Of a stretch of 64,000 nucleotides of DNA, positions 25,980-32,702 are shown piece by piece; position 1 is the stretch's first letter, and each line of letters begins with the position of its first letter. The position numbers were made by a program, and so were the translations under genes. This DNA is from Nitrospiraceae bacterium (lineage in GTDB: Bacteria > Nitrospirota > Nitrospiria > Nitrospirales > Nitrospiraceae), in contig JAHBWI010000004.1 in the NCBI GenBank assembly GCA_019637075.1, positions 186,001 through 250,000 on the forward strand, in the 5' to 3' direction. The notes beneath the pieces are model-generated. The model searched no databases and was not told the origin of the DNA. It worked only from the letters and a program-made list of their open reading frames with translations.

Positions 25980-27068
25980 CTAGCTGCGCCAGCGGAGAGT
26001 AACCCGCTCCTTCAGCGGATGGTCGAGTGGTTGACCGGTTTGCACGGCCGTGAGGTGGGCGGCCTTGAGCTTGTAGTACCACTTGGCGGGCGTATCGGCG
26101 TCGTCGATCAGCATCAGCGCCGGTTTGTACTTGAGGCCCACTGCTTGCCGTTCCATCGCCTGCTTATCCTGTTGCATGAAGACGTTCGCCGCATAGCGAA
26201 AAAGCGGCTTGATCAGGGGTAGCCAACGAAAGGCGTTCCAGGCTGCCATGAAATCAATCCGGCATTGCTGGTCGTTGATCGGCGTCACGGTGGCGCGGGT
26301 TGAGACGAACAGTGAGCCGCACTGCACGAACTCGAATCGCTGGTTGGGCAGGACGAAGTCGATAGTGGTCGTGAGCGGTCCTCCATAAAACATGTTGAGG
26401 AGTTTATAGGGACCGCTGTTTTTGGACGGCGCGTGGGGGACCATGCGGAAGCCATTCGGAATCGGTTCGTAGGTCTTGGCCTTGTCGTGCATGCTGGCTT
26501 GCGTCCGCCACCAGGAGCTCTGATGGACGAAGGGACCGTGGGCCGGATCCATGAGGCCGACGATGCCATCGTCGATCGTGCAATCGAGGACCGTCGAAAT
26601 CTGGAGCGTGCGGCAGGGCTCGGATGGAATCGGCAAGCGAGGGACTTCCGGAACCGGACGATCTGGCTGCTGGGGGTCGGCGAAATACACCCATATATAG
26701 CCGTCGTATTCACGGCAGGGGTAGGTGGCAATGCCGATCTTTTCGGGTTTGAGCGGTGAGCCTTCGATCAGGGCCGGTATATGGCGGCAGCGCCCGCCTT
26801 TGTCGAACTGCCACCCGTGATAGGCGCATTCGACCAACTCGCCGTCGAACTGTCCGTACGAGAGCGGCATGCCGCGATGGGGACAGATGTCCCGCATCGC
26901 CGCGACCTCTCCCTGTTTCGTGCGGCAGACCAGAACCGGCTGACCAAGCAGCACCTGGGTATTCATCTGTCCTGGCGACAACGATGAACTGGTGGTGGCC
27001 GGATACCAAAAACCCAAGAGCGGGGCGCTTTTGGTAGGTTTCAATTCGGTGATGAGGTCCGTGTGCAT
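25980..27068 (-). CDS. Rieske [2Fe-2S] aromatic-ring-hydroxylating-type oxygenase subunit
   Basis: A 362-residue soluble oxygenase alpha subunit. The Rieske domain ligands are Cys62, His64, Cys81 and His84 in 'CPHRGMP' and 'CAYHGWQF'. The mononuclear iron site is 'MDPAHGPFVH' (Asp174-x2-His177-x4-His182), the exact family spacing, so both redox centres are intact. Related enzymes hydroxylate or demethylate aromatics, sterols or chlorophyll intermediates (PaO/VanA-like). No ferredoxin or reductase gene is adjacent, but a Rieske ferredoxin gene lies at 54.1 kb. A good promoter precedes it; the substrate is unknown. Confidence 0.9.
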   Translation of the reverse strand: MHTDLITELKPTKSAPLLGFWYPATTSSSLSPGQMNTQVLLGQPVLVCRTKQGEVAAMRDICPHRGMPLSYGQFDGELVECAYHGWQFDKGGRCRHIPALIEGSPLKPEKIGIATYPCREYDGYIWVYFADPQQPDRPVPEVPRLPIPSEPCRTLQISTVLDCTIDDGIVGLMDPAHGPFVHQSSWWRTQASMHDKAKTYEPIPNGFRMVPHAPSKNSGPYKLLNMFYGGPLTTTIDFVLPNQRFEFVQCGSLFVSTRATVTPINDQQCRIDFMAAWNAFRWLPLIKPLFRYAANVFMQQDKQAMERQAVGLKYKPALMLIDDADTPAKWYYKLKAAHLTAVQTGQPLDHPLKERVTLRWRS

Positions 27069-27121
27069 GGGCAGTTAGGGTACCGATCGCAATCCCAGGA
27101 TGCTGTCGAATTACCGAACGG

Positions 27122-27150
27122 ACTATAGCGATGGAGCTACGGCAGGTCAA
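27122..27150 (-). promoter_or_regulatory. Sigma70-type promoter of the Rieske oxygenase gene
   Basis: On the minus strand TTGACC (27150-27145), a 17-base spacer and TATAGT (27127-27122), about 48 bases upstream of the gene's start after the predicted transcription start. Confidence 0.65.
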
Positions 27151-27215
27151 GCAAGCGGATGCATGAGCCTGAGGGCTTATGGGCCGCGCCCGGCGGGGTG
27201 TTGGGGGCCTGTTTC

Positions 27216-27245
27216 TTGACAAAAAAAACAGGCGGAGACTATAGT
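27216..27245 (+). promoter_or_regulatory. Sigma70-type promoter of the dsrE2-tusA pair
   Basis: A perfect TTGACA (27216-27221) followed by an 18-base spacer that starts with an A-run, and TATAGT (27240-27245). The predicted start is about 48 bases before the ATG at 27300. Confidence 0.7.
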
Positions 27246-27299
27246 CAATTTCCGATCAGTCGAACTCCGACATCGCCTTCGGGCGACGCGAGGTGAGTG

Positions 27300-27830
27300 A
27301 TGAATACCGCACAAATTGAGCCGACTGCCACGCTGGCGGAGTTGCGCGAATCCAAGCCGGACCGTGTCACGATCGTCCTGTTGAGCGGCGATATGGACAA
27401 GGCGATGGCGGCGTTCATCATTGCCACCGGTGCCGCGGCGATGGGGATGCAGGTGACGATGTTTTTCACGTTTTGGGGGTTGAACACGATTCGCCGCAAG
27501 GGTGCCACGAGTTCGGCCAGTGACTGGCTCCGGCGCATGTTCGGATTGATCAATAAAGGCGGCGCGGAAGGATTACCGTTGTCCCGGTTCCATTTTTGGG
27601 GCCTGGGAACGAAGATGATGCAGAAGGTCATGAAGCAAAATCGGATGCCGGGGGTGCCGGAATTGATGGAGACCGCCCTGGATTTGGGCGTCCGCTTCAT
27701 CGCATGCACGACCACGATGGGACTCATGGGCATTACGAAGGATACCCTGATCGAAGGCATCGATCAGTTCGCCGGGGTGACGACCTACTTGGCGGAAGCC
27801 AAGCAGGGAAGCGTGAATCTCTTTATCTAA
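27300..27830 (+). CDS. DsrE2-like sulfur carrier (DsrE/F/H family, membrane-associated)
   Basis: A 176-residue DsrE2-type protein. It has the DsrE Rossmann-like fold ('KPDRVTIVLLSGDMDKAMAAF'), hydrophobic stretches ('AAAMGMQVTMFFTFWGL') and the probable persulfide-bearing Cys136 in 'RFIACTTTMGLMG'. In sulfur metabolism DsrE2 exchanges persulfide with TusA and rhodanese. The ATG at 27300 follows GAGGTG; a GTG three bases earlier is less suited. TusA lies 35 bases downstream, an arrangement (tusA-dsrE2) known from sulfur oxidisers. No rhodanese gene is in the window. Confidence 0.86.
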   Translation: MNTAQIEPTATLAELRESKPDRVTIVLLSGDMDKAMAAFIIATGAAAMGMQVTMFFTFWGLNTIRRKGATSSASDWLRRMFGLINKGGAEGLPLSRFHFWGLGTKMMQKVMKQNRMPGVPELMETALDLGVRFIACTTTMGLMGITKDTLIEGIDQFAGVTTYLAEAKQGSVNLFI

Positions 27831-27865
27831 CTGGCGTCTACAAACGGAATGAGTGAAAGGCCACG

Positions 27866-28108
27866 ATGCAGGCTGATGTGAAACTGGATACGCTCGGGTA
27901 CTTTTGCCCAATGCCGATCATTCTGACTTCCAAGAAGATCAAGGAACTGGCGACCGGGCAGGTGCTGGAAGTCGTCTCCGACGACGAGGGCATCAAGAAG
28001 GATATGCCGGCCTGGTGCCAGACCACCGGGCACGAGATGGTGGCGATGGAAGAAGAACAGAGCGCATCCAAGCGCATTTACAAAGCCTTTGTTAAGAAGA
28101 CGAAGTAG
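27866..28108 (+). CDS. tusA: TusA/SirA family sulfurtransferase
   Basis: An 80-residue TusA-type protein: 'LDTLGYFCPMPIILTSKKIK' carries the persulfide-forming Cys14 in the CPxP motif, followed by 'LEVVSDDEGIKKDMPAWC' and 'HEMVAMEE'. TusA shuttles sulfane sulfur from cysteine desulfurase or rhodanese to acceptors such as DsrE proteins or tRNA thiolation enzymes. Its neighbour DsrE2 supports a sulfur-trafficking pair. A strong intrinsic terminator follows. Confidence 0.9.
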   Translation: MQADVKLDTLGYFCPMPIILTSKKIKELATGQVLEVVSDDEGIKKDMPAWCQTTGHEMVAMEEEQSASKRIYKAFVKKTK

Positions 28109-28149
28109 AGGCGAGCACACTCCCGCAGGTCGGGGTGGATGGGGAGAGC

Positions 28150-28190
28150 AAGCCGGAGGGCAGCGCGAGCGAGCCCCCGGCTTTTTTGTT
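28150..28190 (+). terminator. Intrinsic terminator after tusA
   Basis: AAGCCGGaGGGC pairs with GCCCCCGGCTT (single-A bulge) around an eleven-base loop and is followed by TTTTTTGTTT. Confidence 0.85.
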
Positions 28191-28255
28191 TCACGGCATT
28201 GGAGTGGACCGGGATGTGTTCCCGGGTGGACAGTGGGAGCGAGTAGGGAGCAGGA

Positions 28256-29827
28256 GTGAATCAAGTCGTCGAGTGCGTGCCCAATTTCAGTGAGGGGCGA
28301 AACGAGGAGACGCTGCGGCTGTTAATTGCGGCCGTGCGTTCGGTGGCGGGCGTGGCGCTCTTGGATCAGACCATGGATCCCGACCACAATCGCTCCGTGC
28401 TGACCTTCGCGGGGCGCCCCTATGCGGTGGCGGAGGCGGCGTTTCAAGCGGCTCGAGTGGCATCCGAGATGATCGATTTGCGCAGTCATCAGGGCGAGCA
28501 TCCCCGAGTCGGCGCGGTCGACGTCATCCCCTTCATCCCGATCCGGGGCGTCAGTATGCAGGACTGTGTGCAGTTGTCGCAGATGGTGGCTCAGCGCATC
28601 GGCAACGAACTCAAGATTCCTGTGTTTTTGTATGAGCAGGCGGCGTCGCGTCCGGAGCGCACCAACCTCGAGTGGATTCGTAAAGGCGGACTCCGGGCTT
28701 TGGCGGATCGGATGGCCGGTGATCCTGCCTGGACGCCGGACTTCGGTCCCAAGCGTCCGCACGAAACGGCCGGAGCAACGGTAGTCGGGGCTCGGCCCCC
28801 GTTGATTGCGTTCAACGTCAACCTGCGCTCGCGCGATCTCGCTACGGCCAAGGCCATCGCCAAGACGGTCCGTCAGTCCGGCGGCGGGCTCAAGTGCGTC
28901 AAAGCAATCGGCATCAATCTGGAGAGTCGAGGTTTGGTGCAGGTTTCGATGAACCTGACGAACTTTGAGGACACATCCCTGTCTGCCGCATTGGCTGCGG
29001 TGCGACGGGAGGCCGAATTGAGGGGCATCGAGGTGGCGGGCACGGAATTCGTGGGTCTCGTCCCTCAGCAGGCCTTGCTCGATGTGGTCCAGCAGGCGCT
29101 CCTTGTCGAGCGCTTCGATGGCACGCAGATTTTGGAGATGCGTCTCGAGGCCAACGAGTCCCGCGAGGCGGTCGGCAGGCTCACTGCTCCAGCACCGATT
29201 CCGGCTCAGACGAAGGAAAAGCCTGCCGTCGGCAAAACGTCGGTTCCGGAGGGTGCAGGAGTCGAAGGTCAGACGTTGACCGGCGGGAGCGTCGGCGCCC
29301 TGTCCGCAGCGTTCGCAGCGGCGCTCGGTGTGATGGTCGCCAAACTTGCGAGAGCCCGCTCAGTTGAAAACCGATTGGCTGAGATTCGAACCAGGCTGCA
29401 TGAGTTGGTTCAGGCTGACCGAGATGCCTATGCCAAAGTGCTGCAGGCGGTTCGGCTGCCGGCAAAGGATCCCGCTCGTGACCTGCAACGCGCGTCTGGC
29501 CTTCTCGGCGCGACGGAGGTCCCGTTGGAAATCGTGAAGCTTTCCTGCGAGCTGATCCCGCTTCTGCGAGGGTTGTTCGATCGGGCGAACCATGAAGTGC
29601 ATCCGGACCTCAAAATGGGGATTGCACTGGCTGATGCAGTGATCGACGGCTGTCTCGCGATGGTGCAAGAGAATATGAAAGATCAACCAAATCAGAGGCT
29701 TATCGGATCGATTCGAACACGATTGGCGGCGGCGGAACAAAAACTTGTAGAAGAAAAAGCGCTGTGCTACACTCCCGCGTCTGACCAATGGTCAAAAAAA
29801 ATCCTGGATATTCTGAAACTTCGGTGA
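28256..29827 (+). CDS. Formimidoyltransferase-cyclodeaminase fusion (FTCD)
   Basis: A 523-residue fused enzyme starting at GTG. Residues 1-300 are glutamate formimidoyltransferase: 'VVECVPNFSEGRN', 'LLDQTMDPDHNRSVLTFAG', 'HQGEHPRVGAVDVIPFIP' and 'LRALADRM' match the two-subdomain fold that moves a formimino group to tetrahydrofolate. Residues about 330-520 are a formimidoyl-THF cyclodeaminase ('TGGSVGALSAAFAAALG', 'LVQADRDAYAKVLQAV', 'HPDLKMGIALADAVIDG'), which releases ammonia to give methenyl-THF. They are joined by a low-complexity linker (about 300-330). Animals have the same fusion; many bacteria have separate genes. No histidine-degradation genes are adjacent, so the formimino donor is unclear. 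Confidence 0.88.
   Translation: MNQVVECVPNFSEGRNEETLRLLIAAVRSVAGVALLDQTMDPDHNRSVLTFAGRPYAVAEAAFQAARVASEMIDLRSHQGEHPRVGAVDVIPFIPIRGVSMQDCVQLSQMVAQRIGNELKIPVFLYEQAASRPERTNLEWIRKGGLRALADRMAGDPAWTPDFGPKRPHETAGATVVGARPPLIAFNVNLRSRDLATAKAIAKTVRQSGGGLKCVKAIGINLESRGLVQVSMNLTNFEDTSLSAALAAVRREAELRGIEVAGTEFVGLVPQQALLDVVQQALLVERFDGTQILEMRLEANESREAVGRLTAPAPIPAQTKEKPAVGKTSVPEGAGVEGQTLTGGSVGALSAAFAAALGVMVAKLARARSVENRLAEIRTRLHELVQADRDAYAKVLQAVRLPAKDPARDLQRASGLLGATEVPLEIVKLSCELIPLLRGLFDRANHEVHPDLKMGIALADAVIDGCLAMVQENMKDQPNQRLIGSIRTRLAAAEQKLVEEKALCYTPASDQWSKKILDILKLR
29745..29773 (+). promoter_or_regulatory. Candidate rpsU promoter inside the FTCD 3-prime end
   Basis: TTGTAG (29745-29750), a 17-base spacer and TACACT (29768-29773), within the last codons of the FTCD gene and about 71 bases upstream of the rpsU ATG. 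Confidence 0.5.
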
Positions 29828-29850
29828 AGGGGAGTCTAAGGTAGCTGACG

Positions 29851-30045
29851 ATGGAAATTAAGGTCTTCAATAATAACGTTGAGAAAGCGCTCAAGGTCGC
29901 CAAGAAAAAGTTGGCAGGTGAAGGACTGTTCCGCGAACTTAAGCGACGCCGGTATTACGAAAAGCCCAGCGTTCGCCGGAAAGCCAAGGAGCGGGAAGCT
30001 CAACGTCGTCGGCAGAAGTGGTTGGCGAAGCGTCGGTCGGACTAG
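29851..30045 (+). CDS. rpsU: 30S ribosomal protein bS21
   Basis: A 64-residue basic protein: 'MEIKVFNNNVEKALKVAKKK' and 'ELKRRRYYEKPSVRRKAKE' are diagnostic of bS21, the small-subunit protein near the platform that aids translation initiation. The C-terminal Arg/Lys-rich helix is complete. It follows the FTCD gene by 23 bases and precedes the endonuclease III gene. Confidence 0.95.
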   Translation: MEIKVFNNNVEKALKVAKKKLAGEGLFRELKRRRYYEKPSVRRKAKEREAQRRRQKWLAKRRSD

Positions 30046-30111
30046 TCTCCCCACTCTTCTCTTCCGTCACACATCGGGTCCATTCCCGCACAGTTTCCTG
30101 TCGGCAGGTTC

Positions 30112-30771
30112 ATGGAACCGGGCGAGATTCATCCTGCGCTTCGCATCGTCACCCGCGACATCACCCAATGGCAGGAACCTGTCGTCGGGGTCGTGGCCAG
30201 GAGGTCGGACCGTGATCCCTTCCTGGTGCTGATCTCCTGCCTGCTCAGTCTCCGAACCAAAGACAAAACGACTGCCGAGGCGAGTGATCGGTTGTTCGCG
30301 CTTGCCGCGACTCCTGCCGCAATGCGGGAGTTGTCATTGCCCGCCATCGAGAAGGCCATCTACCCGGTCGGATTTTACCGAACCAAGGCGAAACAGATTC
30401 AGAGAATCTGCACCCAGCTGCTCGAGGAGTTCGGGGGGGTAGTGCCCGATACGATCGAGCAACTCATCACACTTCCCGGCGTTGGCCGGAAGACCGCTAA
30501 TCTCGTTGTAACGGTGGGGTATCAAAAACCCGGTATTTGCGTGGATATTCACGTGCACCGGATTTGCAACCGTTGGGGGTATGTAAAGACCAAGACGCCT
30601 GAGGAGACCGAACAGGCCTTGCGTGCCAAGTTACCGCCCCGGTACTGGATTACCTTCAACGACTTGCTCGTTCCTTACGGGCAAAACCTCTGCCAACCCG
30701 TCTCCCCCTTTTGCAGCCGCTGTCGGATCGTGAAGTATTGCGATCGGGTCGGTGTCACGAAAAGTCGCTAG
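30112..30771 (+). CDS. nth: Endonuclease III
   Basis: A 219-residue HhH-GPD DNA glycosylase/AP lyase that excises oxidised pyrimidines. The helix-hairpin-helix 'LPGVGRKTANLV' supplies the catalytic Lys127, 'VDIHVHR' the catalytic Asp145, and the C-terminal [4Fe-4S] loop is complete with spacing C-x6-C-x2-C-x5-C ('CQPVSPFCSRCRIVKYC'). The length matches bacterial Nth. 'LSLRTKDK' replaces the E. coli 'LSAQATD' substrate loop, as in other lineages. Confidence 0.93.
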   Translation: MEPGEIHPALRIVTRDITQWQEPVVGVVARRSDRDPFLVLISCLLSLRTKDKTTAEASDRLFALAATPAAMRELSLPAIEKAIYPVGFYRTKAKQIQRICTQLLEEFGGVVPDTIEQLITLPGVGRKTANLVVTVGYQKPGICVDIHVHRICNRWGYVKTKTPEETEQALRAKLPPRYWITFNDLLVPYGQNLCQPVSPFCSRCRIVKYCDRVGVTKSR

Positions 30772-30860
30772 CCCAGGGATTTTCCTAGCTCCTTTGTCGG
30801 TGTGCCGGCGGTTATATCCCCTACGCGAGGTCAATCAGGCATAGACACAGGAGGTGTACC

Positions 30861-31253
30861 ATGCCCGACATCAATGCGCCCTACTATCCGCAACTACGGA
30901 GCGATGCGATCAAAGCCCAAATCGACCAACTCGAATCGCTCGAACGTCGAACTTCAGCCAATCCCTCCTTCGATGCGTTTGACGCGGACACGCAGGAGAT
31001 CCTCGGCCGGATCTACGGGAAGGACCATCAATACTTGGAGTTCTATCAATATGCCACGCTGGGAGAGGCGGAAGCCTTGGTGAATTTGCCGGAGTCCGCG
31101 CAGGAGCCGCTCACGCGGGATCTGACCAAGACCGGTTTGCAACAACGCCGCCAAGTGTTAGAAAGCCTGCTGACCGAATTGGAAGGATTGGAGTCGGCTG
31201 AATCGGACTTGCTGGAGGGAGAAGACCGGGAAGATCCGCCCGGCCTCAGCTAA
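30861..31253 (+). CDS. Conserved-looking small hypothetical protein
   Basis: A 130-residue acidic, helix-rich protein not recognised. A strong ribosome binding site (GGAGGT) precedes the ATG, and codon use resembles its neighbours, so it is very likely expressed. There is no signal peptide or membrane segment; residues 90-130 are Glu/Leu-rich with heptad-like spacing and could form a coiled coil. It ends one base before the stop of the convergent DsrE-family gene. Confidence 0.7.
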   Translation: MPDINAPYYPQLRSDAIKAQIDQLESLERRTSANPSFDAFDADTQEILGRIYGKDHQYLEFYQYATLGEAEALVNLPESAQEPLTRDLTKTGLQQRRQVLESLLTELEGLESAESDLLEGEDREDPPGLS

Positions 31254-31254
31254 C

Positions 31255-31674
31255 TCAGATAAACAACTTCGTTTCCGCTTGCGCAGTGAGGCTCAAGATT
31301 GCCGGGAGCCCGAGGACTTCGTCGACGTTCCGCTCGACGGCACCCGGTTCGACCCCCATATATTCTAAACCGGCGCTGCAGGCGATGAGGCGGAAACGCC
31401 CGACCAGGCGGGCTTCGTGAAGCATCTCGCTGATCCTGGGAACCTTCTTCTCTTTCAGCAAACGAGCGACTTGCTCCGCCGAGCCAGCGTATTCCGGTGG
31501 GAAGTCGAGCTCATCGATCCTCCCCTCGGCCAATTTCTTGATGGTCCAAAACAAGAGCACCACGATTACGTCTTTACCCATAGCGGCGGCGGTCAGGCCC
31601 AAGGTGGCGACCTGATGAAGTTTGTCGTAGGTGGCGTTATGGGCGAAAATGACGAACTTGGGCTGATTCGGCAT
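31255..31674 (-). CDS. DsrE/DsrF-like family protein
   Basis: A 139-residue soluble DsrE-like protein: 'FVIFAHNATYDKLHQVATLG', 'AAAMGKDVIVVLLFWTI', and a Cys-containing 'FRLIACSAGLEYMGV' at the position where DsrE2 has its own Cys. It is paralogous to the DsrE2 gene at 27.3 kb but lacks the extra hydrophobic insertion. It may accept or donate persulfide in the same relay. It lies 21 bases downstream of an exported protein gene on the same strand and is probably cotranscribed with it. Confidence 0.85.
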   Translation of the reverse strand: MPNQPKFVIFAHNATYDKLHQVATLGLTAAAMGKDVIVVLLFWTIKKLAEGRIDELDFPPEYAGSAEQVARLLKEKKVPRISEMLHEARLVGRFRLIACSAGLEYMGVEPGAVERNVDEVLGLPAILSLTAQAETKLFI

Positions 31675-31695
31675 GGTGATGATGGCGTCGCTGGG

Positions 31696-32085
31696 TTACT
31701 TTGATTGTTGCCGGGTCTTTACGCTGTTCACGAAGTCGGTGATGGCGGCATCGATTTCGGAGGGGCTCATTGATCGGTCATGGGTTTCGCTCTCATCCAC
31801 GAGATAGCGCGGGCCGTCCTTCTCCTGTCGAACCACCACGGAATTTTCCGGGGTGACCTCGACGCGCATGAACCACTCCTTGTTCCCCCTGGTAATCACC
31901 ACTTCCTTGCCGAGCCCGATTTTGGTGATTTCGATTTGCAGACCGGCTTCAGTAGTGGACGTCGTGGAATCCGCGGCCTTGGCCGGACCGGAAGAGTGAA
32001 TGACTCCCAGCATGGTCATTCCCAAGATCAGGGCCAGCAGGGGAAGGCCCATCACGGGCGCAGCATGTGTGGAGCGAGCCTGCAT
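31696..32085 (-). CDS. Small exported protein, unknown function
   Basis: A 129-residue protein with a signal peptide (LPLLALILGMTMLGVIHSS, cleavage near AKA-ADS). The mature part is a strand-rich, 'ITKIGLGKEVVITRGNKEWF' piece followed by 'SMSPSEIDAAITDFV'. Not recognised. A TATAAT lies eight bases before the ATG at 32085, implying a nearly leaderless message. It is followed by the DsrE-family gene after 21 bases. Confidence 0.65.
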   Translation of the reverse strand: MQARSTHAAPVMGLPLLALILGMTMLGVIHSSGPAKAADSTTSTTEAGLQIEITKIGLGKEVVITRGNKEWFMRVEVTPENSVVVRQEKDGPRYLVDESETHDRSMSPSEIDAAITDFVNSVKTRQQSK

Positions 32086-32093
32086 GGGTGAGA

Positions 32094-32123
32094 ATTATAG
32101 CCCGAGGTCGTGGGGTACGTAAA
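32094..32123 (-). promoter_or_regulatory. Near-leaderless promoter of the 31.7 kb gene
   Basis: On the minus strand TTTACG (32123-32118), an 18-base spacer and a perfect TATAAT (32099-32094), eight bases before the ATG. Confidence 0.6.
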
Positions 32124-32179
32124 CCGCCGTTGCCGAACCCTTTTCGCCGCTCGGACCCCCATGCTAGGATGCGCCGATC

Positions 32180-32611
32180 ATGAACGACCTGATGGCCCAG
32201 ATTTCCTCGTATGTGCCCGGACAACTGCTGATCTGGTTGGCCGTCTCCTCGGTGTTCATGTTCGTCGGGACGCTGGTCGCGATTCCCATCATTTTGATGA
32301 GGTTGCCTGCGGACTATTTTGATGTTCGCAAACCTCGCCCCTGGATGGAAAACCATCACCCGGTTCTTCGTCTGATCGGGCACATCGTCAAGAATGTGGT
32401 GGGGGCCATTTTTCTGTTTGCCGGATTCCTGATGCTCTTTCTTCCTGGGCAGGGCGTGCTGACCATGTTGATCGGCCTCTCGTTGATTGAGTTCCCCGGG
32501 AAGCGAAAGCTCGAGGCCAAGATCGTCGGGCAATCCACTGTGTTGAGCACGATCAACTCGATGCGAGCCAAGTTCGACAAGCCGCCGCTCATTATCGCTC
32601 CCGATCCCTAG
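32180..32611 (+). CDS. PGPGW-family small membrane protein
   Basis: A 143-residue protein with two clear membrane segments (about residues 16-41 and 70-100). The second contains 'FLPGQGVLTMLIGLSLIEF', the PGPGW-type signature of a family of small transmembrane proteins of unknown function. The C-terminal 40 residues are soluble and basic. It lies just upstream of polA on the same strand, 91 bases apart. Confidence 0.8.
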   Translation: MNDLMAQISSYVPGQLLIWLAVSSVFMFVGTLVAIPIILMRLPADYFDVRKPRPWMENHHPVLRLIGHIVKNVVGAIFLFAGFLMLFLPGQGVLTMLIGLSLIEFPGKRKLEAKIVGQSTVLSTINSMRAKFDKPPLIIAPDP

Positions 32612-32702
32612 CATTCGGTCGTCAGCGCTCGACAGAGAGCGTTCGAATGCGCAATTTCGATCCATTCCGCCTTTCCCGCTGATAGCAGAGAAGGTTTTTC
32701 CC

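Noticed and set aside
25790-26002. Short frame in the gap between the Kef antiporter and Rieske genes
   Set aside because: No ribosome binding site and no recognisable product.
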